From contig CAZLOE010000001.1 of assembly GCA_964561115.1 (NCBI GenBank), positions 24,113 through 88,112 of the forward strand: 64,000 nt of DNA, read 5' to 3'. Under the pieces are notes generated by a model. The model was not told the DNA's origin and did not search any database. It saw only the letters and a program-made list of their open reading frames with translations. The stretch comes from CAZBSE01 sp964561115. Lineage in GTDB: Bacteria; Actinomycetota; Humimicrobiia; Humimicrobiales; Humimicrobiaceae. The stretch's first letter is position 1; each line of letters starts with the position of its first letter. Positions 59,598 to 64,000 of the stretch are shown here, one piece after another. The translations under genes and the position numbers were made by a program.

Positions 59598-61136
59598 ATG
59601 ACCAAAGAAAAATTTTACATCACAACCGCGATTCCATATATGAACGCCAAACTGCATTTGGGGCAGATATATGAATTCATACTTACCGATGTAGTGGCAA
59701 GATTTAACCGGGCTATGGGAAAGGATACTTTTTTCCTGACCGGTTCCGATGAGCACGGGCAAAAAATAAATAAGAGCGCGCAGGAGAAGGGAGTCTCCCC
59801 GCAGGTATACGTAGATGAGATGGTCAAGGATATGAAAAGGCTTCTAAAGCTGTATAACATAAGTAATGACAGTTATATCAGGACTACTGACAGCAGGCAT
59901 GAAAAAATAGTCCAGAATATACTTACGAGATTAAAAGATAACGGTGATCTATATAAAAGTGTGTACGAGGGAAAATACTGCACACCCTGCGAGACGTTTC
60001 TGCTGGATTCCCAGCTGGTTGAAGGAAAGTGCCCCCAGTGCGGTAGAGGGGTCGAGGACGTAAAGGAAGAAAACTATTTCTTCAAGCTGTCCGAATATGA
60101 AGATAGATTGATAAAGCATATTGAAGCCAACCCGGATTTCGTAATCCCCGAGACCAGGAAAAATGAGGTAGTGGGTATTTTAAAGCAGGGACTAAAGGAT
60201 ATAAGCATTTCCAGGACTGCAGTAAAGTGGGGGATCCCCCTACCTTTTGATTCCGGACATTATTGTTATGTATGGGTAGATGCTCTTATCAATTACATTT
60301 CAGCATTGGGATACAGCTCCGATGACCAGGACCTGTTTGACAGGTACTGGCCTGCCAGGCAGCATCATATAGGGAAGGATATTTTAAAGTTTCATACTTT
60401 GATCTGGCCTGCTATGCTGATGTCGCTGGGTATTGAACTTCCAGAGCATATCGTAGTACACGGCTGGCTTCTCAGCGGAAGTGAAAAACTGTCTAAGTCA
60501 AAGGGTATTATCCTGGATCCCGATGAGCTGTTGGATAAATATGGGGTGGACGGCATAAGGTATTTTTTGACCAGGGAAATATCTTTCGGACAGGACGGCT
60601 CTTTTGCAGATGAAACTTTCATAAGAAGGTATAATTCGGATCTGAGTAATGACATTGGAAATCTGGTTTCAAGGACTCTGGCCATGGTGGATAAATACAA
60701 AAGCGGCATAATACCTAAAAAAGTCTCGAGCCCTGTTTTTGAGAAAAAATGGGGTGAAGTAAAAAAAGAAGCATTAAAATGCATAAACAGTTTTAAATTC
60801 TCAGAGTATCTTATAAAGGTATGGGAGTTCATAAATGCAGCCAATAAACATATTGAAGACAGCCAGCCCTGGAATCTGGTAAAAAGCGGCAGCGATGATG
60901 ACCAGAAGAAACTGGACGGGGTATTATATGAAGTAATAGAAGTTATCAGGCTGTCGGCTGTTATTTTGGCACCCTTCATACCGTCAACCTGCCAGAAAAT
61001 ATTTTCTCAGCTTGGAATAGCCCAGGATACTTCCCAGATCACAATCGAGGGTGATGGAGTCTGGGGTAAATTTGAAGGTGGAACAAAAATAGGTAAAAGA
61101 GAAATACTGTTTCCCAGGATAGATGAGAATAAGTGA
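59598..61136 (+). CDS. metG: Methionyl-tRNA synthetase
   Basis: 512 residues from the ATG at 59598, which has AAAGGA at good spacing; a longer frame from 59568 overlaps rsmI and is unlikely. Class I catalytic core: TTAIPYMNAKLHLGQIYEF (HIGH variant HLGQ), zinc knuckle CTPCETF...CPQCGRG, WVDALINYISALGY, LLSGSEKLSKSKG (KMSKS form LSKSK) and a C-terminal anticodon helix bundle. No C-terminal tRNA-binding domain, so this is the short form. Charges tRNA-Met. Confidence 0.96.
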   Translation: MTKEKFYITTAIPYMNAKLHLGQIYEFILTDVVARFNRAMGKDTFFLTGSDEHGQKINKSAQEKGVSPQVYVDEMVKDMKRLLKLYNISNDSYIRTTDSRHEKIVQNILTRLKDNGDLYKSVYEGKYCTPCETFLLDSQLVEGKCPQCGRGVEDVKEENYFFKLSEYEDRLIKHIEANPDFVIPETRKNEVVGILKQGLKDISISRTAVKWGIPLPFDSGHYCYVWVDALINYISALGYSSDDQDLFDRYWPARQHHIGKDILKFHTLIWPAMLMSLGIELPEHIVVHGWLLSGSEKLSKSKGIILDPDELLDKYGVDGIRYFLTREISFGQDGSFADETFIRRYNSDLSNDIGNLVSRTLAMVDKYKSGIIPKKVSSPVFEKKWGEVKKEALKCINSFKFSEYLIKVWEFINAANKHIEDSQPWNLVKSGSDDDQKKLDGVLYEVIEVIRLSAVILAPFIPSTCQKIFSQLGIAQDTSQITIEGDGVWGKFEGGTKIGKREILFPRIDENK

Positions 61137-61140
61137 TACT

Positions 61141-61956
61141 ATGTATTTTATAGATACACATGCTCATATAGATATGCTAAAAAACATGGCTCCCGAAGAG
61201 GCTGTCTCTAAATCCCAGAGCGAAGGTGTAAAATACATTATAAATGTGGGTTCAAGTGTCAGCGGCAGCAGAAAATCGCTAGAATTTGCAGAGAAGTTTG
61301 ATAGCGTTTTTGCCAGTATTGGAGTCCACCCTCATTATGCTAAAGACTTTGGAAAGAATGAAGTAAAAATCCTTGAATGTCTGATACAGGGTAAAACTGA
61401 AGACGAATGTGATAGTGATGGTAGAAGATATAGGAAGGTAGTTGCAGTAGGTGAGACAGGTTTTGATTTTTACCGGAACCTTAGCCCCGCAAAGGATATG
61501 GAAAAGACTTTTATATCTCATATAGAACTTGCATTAAAATACAATATCCCCGTAATAATCCATGACAGGGACGCTAACGAGCAGACTTTGAATGTAGTAA
61601 AGAAATATTCAAGCCAGAAAAATTTCAGAGCTGTAGTACACTGCTTTTCAGGGGATACCAGTTTTGCAATGCAGTGTCTTGATCTGGGTCTGTATATTTC
61701 CTTTACCGGTATAATCACCTTTCCCAATGCCGCTGGTTTACTGGAAACTGTAGAAAAGGTACCTATTGAGCGGCTTTTTATTGAGACTGATTCACCTTTC
61801 CTGGCTCCGCAGGCAGAGAGGGGTAAGGAGAATTACCCCGGATATGTGAAATATGTGGCACAGAAAATTGCAGAAGTAAAAAATTTAAGCATTGAGGAAG
61901 TAGCAGAAGTCACTTCTAAAAATGCGGAAGATTTCTTTTCCATAAATCAAATTTAA
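61141..61956 (+). CDS. TatD-family metal-dependent hydrolase
   Basis: 272 residues from the ATG at 61141, preferred because MYFIDTHAHIDM is the usual start; an ATG at 61123 lies inside metG. Metal ligands: DTHAHID, IGVHPHYA, GETGFDFYR, PVIIHDRDAN, VVHCFSGD, and FIETDSPFLAPQ. DNase or deacylase/nuclease of the amidohydrolase superfamily. One oddity is an inserted charged loop (KTEDECDSDGRRYRK) before the GETG motif. Co-transcribed with metG and rsmA. Confidence 0.92.
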   Translation: MYFIDTHAHIDMLKNMAPEEAVSKSQSEGVKYIINVGSSVSGSRKSLEFAEKFDSVFASIGVHPHYAKDFGKNEVKILECLIQGKTEDECDSDGRRYRKVVAVGETGFDFYRNLSPAKDMEKTFISHIELALKYNIPVIIHDRDANEQTLNVVKKYSSQKNFRAVVHCFSGDTSFAMQCLDLGLYISFTGIITFPNAAGLLETVEKVPIERLFIETDSPFLAPQAERGKENYPGYVKYVAQKIAEVKNLSIEEVAEVTSKNAEDFFSINQI

Positions 61957-61959
61957 AAA

Positions 61960-62832
61960 ATGCATTCTTATATAAGCTCACCCGGGAAGACAACTGAGAT
62001 TTTAAAAAGGTACAGGATAAAGCTGAGTAAAAAATTAGGGCAGAACTTTCTGATCGATACCAACAATGCAAAAAAGATAGTCTCGCATGCAGATGTCAGC
62101 AGCAGTGATGTAATACTTGAGATTGGAAGCGGGATAGGCAGCCTTACTGAGATTTTACTCTCCAAAGCAAAAATGGTGGTCTGTATTGAAATAGATAAGC
62201 TTCTTGCAAAGGTATTTGAGGATATATTCCAGGAAAATATCGGTGGGAAAGTAAGGCTCATATGTTCGGATGCCTTAAAGCTTGATTATACTGATATCGC
62301 AGCTAAATATGGTGTAAACAAAGTAGTCTCAAATCTCCCATACAGCATCGCTGCACCTCTGGTATTAAAAATCCTTTTGGAATCAGAGGACATAAAAAAG
62401 ATGTTTATAACCATACAAAAAGATATAGCTTTAAGGATGCTTGCTTCAGTAGGAGATAAGAATTACAGTTCATATACGGTGAAAACCAACTTTCTTGCTG
62501 ATTTTGACCTTTGCTTCCAGATCTCGAGAAATTGTTTTCTGCCCAGGCCTTTTGTTGATTCAGCGGTCGTAGAAGTGACAAGGAAGGATGATAAGATCTT
62601 GAACCGAGAAAATTTTAATATAAAGGATTTCTTTGATTTCGTGACTGGATGTTTTTCACACCGCAGGAAGAAACTTGTAAATTCACTTGCTCAAGAAAAA
62701 TCTAAATATTGCTATAAATCAGAAATAATAATAAAATTGCTGTCTGAAATGGGACAGGATAAAAATACCAGGGCAGAGGAGCTTATCCTGGAAAATTATA
62801 TTTTTCTGTATAGAAATCTTAGTAATATGTAA
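61960..62832 (+). CDS. rsmA: 16S rRNA (adenine1518/1519-N6,N6)-dimethyltransferase
   Basis: 290 residues. KLGQNFLIDTNN opens the SAM site, ILEIGSGIGSLTEIL is motif I, VVSNLPYSIAAPLVLKIL the NLPY catalytic loop, and LPRPFVDSAVVEV the C-terminal marker. It methylates A1518/A1519 of 16S rRNA during ribosome assembly. The start lies 3 bp after the TatD stop, so translation is coupled. ispE follows by 12 bp, as in many bacteria. Confidence 0.96.
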   Translation: MHSYISSPGKTTEILKRYRIKLSKKLGQNFLIDTNNAKKIVSHADVSSSDVILEIGSGIGSLTEILLSKAKMVVCIEIDKLLAKVFEDIFQENIGGKVRLICSDALKLDYTDIAAKYGVNKVVSNLPYSIAAPLVLKILLESEDIKKMFITIQKDIALRMLASVGDKNYSSYTVKTNFLADFDLCFQISRNCFLPRPFVDSAVVEVTRKDDKILNRENFNIKDFFDFVTGCFSHRRKKLVNSLAQEKSKYCYKSEIIIKLLSEMGQDKNTRAEELILENYIFLYRNLSNM

Positions 62833-62844
62833 TATATTGTATTT

Positions 62845-63786
62845 ATGTTATTATATAGCAGAATGGATGTTAAAAATATTTTAAAACTTAGAGCTTCCGG
62901 GAAAATAAATCTATATCTGAATGTTACAAAAAACGGCAGGACTGATGGCTTTCATGAAATAAAATCAATAATGCAGAGTATAAGCCTTTCTGATGAGCTT
63001 ACTTTTAAAGTTCTGAGAAGTAAGAAAAATCACGGTTCAGAAAACAGGAATGGGATTTATATCACCTGCAATAATGAAGATATCCCTCTTGATGAGAAAA
63101 ATCTGGTCCATAAGGCAGCGGCGCAGATTTTAGACAATTACGGTCTAAGAGATAAATATTCTATAGTGATCAATATAGAGAAGCATATTCCGGTATGTGC
63201 AGGCCTCGCCGGGGGGAGTACCAATGCTGCGGCGACTCTGGTGGCTTTAAACAAACTGTTTGAACTGAATATAAAAGCCGCAGATCTGATGCAGCTGGCA
63301 GGCGAAGTAGGATCAGATGTTCCTTTCTGTGTCAGAGGAGGTACCACTCTTGCGGAGGGCAGGGGAGAAAAACTCTCTGAGCTGCCCCATCTGCCCTTTT
63401 ACTGGATCATACTTGCTACAAATGATGCCAAATTCCTTTCCAGAGATGTATATGAAAAGTTTGACCTGGTCGGAATAGAAAAAAGATCCATACACAGGGA
63501 ACTTGTTGATAATATTATTAAAAAGAGATTTTCCGAATTCTTTAAAAAGCTTAAAAATGATCTGGAAGAAGTAGCAGTTATTGAGGATAGAGAAATACTG
63601 GTGCTAAAAGAGAAAGCATCTGAACTGGGAGCTGTTGCCACTCAGATGACCGGAAGCGGCCCTACCGTATTTGCATTATGCGATAACCTAAAGACGGCCA
63701 CTGAGGTATATAATGGTTTGGAACCATTATCCACAAATGTATTTTTATCACATACCACACCTAACAGCTTGACTATTTATAAATAA
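62845..63786 (+). CDS. ispE: 4-diphosphocytidyl-2-C-methyl-D-erythritol kinase
   Basis: 313 residues, GHMP kinase of the MEP isoprenoid pathway: phosphorylates the 2-position of CDP-ME. ASGKINLYLNV is the first motif, HIPVCAGLAGGSTNAAATL the ATP loop, GSDVPFCVRGGTTLAEGRGE the third and MTGSGPTVFAL the last. The first seven residues MLLYSRM may be extra; the Met at 62863 is an alternative start. The presence of the MEP pathway is expected in a bacterium. Confidence 0.95.
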   Translation: MLLYSRMDVKNILKLRASGKINLYLNVTKNGRTDGFHEIKSIMQSISLSDELTFKVLRSKKNHGSENRNGIYITCNNEDIPLDEKNLVHKAAAQILDNYGLRDKYSIVINIEKHIPVCAGLAGGSTNAAATLVALNKLFELNIKAADLMQLAGEVGSDVPFCVRGGTTLAEGRGEKLSELPHLPFYWIILATNDAKFLSRDVYEKFDLVGIEKRSIHRELVDNIIKKRFSEFFKKLKNDLEEVAVIEDREILVLKEKASELGAVATQMTGSGPTVFALCDNLKTATEVYNGLEPLSTNVFLSHTTPNSLTIYK

Positions 63787-63835
63787 ACCATCAGAGCTAC
63801 ACTCAATTTATTTCAATATGACAATCCTCTTAAGA

Positions 63836-63864
63836 TTGAATTTTACCAGGATCTAATATAAAAT
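63836..63864 (+). promoter_or_regulatory. Promoter of tRNA-Gln
   Basis: TTGAAT (63836-63841), 17-bp spacer, TAAAAT (63859-63864), with expected start about 7 bases ahead of the tRNA. A second reading as TATAAA with a 15-bp spacer is less likely. Confidence 0.5.
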
Positions 63865-63877
63865 TTATTAGCTTCAA

Positions 63878-63951
63878 TGGGGAGTAGCCAAGTGGCAAGG
63901 CAACGGGTTTTGGTCCCGTGATCGGAGGTTCGAATCCTCCCTCCCCAGCCA
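63878..63951 (+). tRNA. tRNA-Gln (TTG)
   Basis: 74 nt. Acceptor TGGGGAG pairs exactly with CTCCCCA; anticodon loop TTTTGGT between ACGGG and CCCGT; T-loop TTCGAAT; discriminator G with CCA encoded. The remaining 49 bases of the window carry nothing recognisable. Confidence 0.97.
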
Positions 63952-64000
63952 GATAGAGACCTAAGAAAAAAATGGAGAAATCCATTTTAATCAGTAAATT

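Noticed and set aside
1..64000. CRISPR array, insertion sequence, prophage or integrase
   Set aside because: No regularly spaced repeats, transposase/integrase motifs or phage structural genes were seen on either strand.

Overview
The window is AT-rich bacterial chromosome, gene-dense on both strands, with no transposase, integrase, phage or CRISPR material. It most resembles an uncultured, anaerobic, low-GC actinobacterial-type lineage. The case rests on an HspR-headed chaperone operon ending in clpB, a 31-residue COX24/AURKAIP1-type ribosomal protein (28916-29011) known from mycobacterial ribosomes, an eRF1-like release-factor relative, and a probable leaderless hspR transcript. An anaerobic life is suggested by a B12-dependent class II ribonucleotide reductase and a PerR-rubrerythrin pair. 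The placement is inference, because no rRNA gene is present. The sequence looks like a metagenome scaffold: there is one 100-N gap flanked by an exact 55-bp duplication, and two genes are broken by single-base changes in homopolymers.

Layout. 1-2.7 kb: pantothenate/CoA operon panB (5' cut)-panC-panD, with a FxLYD lipoprotein. 2.7-7.9 kb: CorA, an orphan solute-binding lipoprotein, an HtrA-type protease (gapped and frameshifted), an ECF sigma factor and two small membrane proteins. 7.9-12.9 kb: purine permease, PKD-transglutaminase lipoprotein, alpha/beta hydrolase, GNAT, DUF2007. 13-15.7 kb: an HD protein paired with a DUF2779 nuclease-like protein. 15.7-20.7 kb: ABC exporter, KAP P-loop NTPase, a start-less DUF1566 remnant, DUF6125. 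20.7-24.4 kb: a PadR-DUF1700-DUF4097-DUF2807-2TM envelope module closed by a terminator. 24.4-32.3 kb: broken ADP-ribosylglycohydrolase, archaemetzincin, S49 peptidase, DUF4015, DUF4380, bS22, nrdJ, macrodomain. 32.4-41 kb: a second ABC exporter, a NDT/TIR-like small protein, Ca2+ P-type ATPase, acyltransferase, eRF1-like protein, nrdR, plsY. 41-48.3 kb: hspR-dnaK-hsp20-dnaJ-clpB and a small lipoprotein. 48.3-53.8 kb: PlsC, Mut7-C, YihY, MgtC, site-2 protease, HAD, YtxH. 54-57.7 kb: five tRNAs, GH130 phosphorylase, cellobiose-2-epimerase type protein, K+ channel. 57.8-64 kb: perR-rbr, rsmI-metG-tatD-rsmA-ispE, tRNA-Gln.

Regulation is readable at three places. nrdJ has a TTGACA-17-TAATAT promoter whose spacer holds a NrdR-type box, with a second box 30-32 bp away, and nrdR lies 10 kb downstream. 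perR has a near-perfect PerR box over its -10. hspR has a perfect AT palindrome over its -10 and a start codon at the expected +1. I did not find a convincing wholly new multi-gene system. The best candidates for follow-up are the HD/DUF2779 pair with a four-cysteine nuclease signature, the KAP NTPase locus, the PadR envelope module, and the chaperone operon that lacks grpE.
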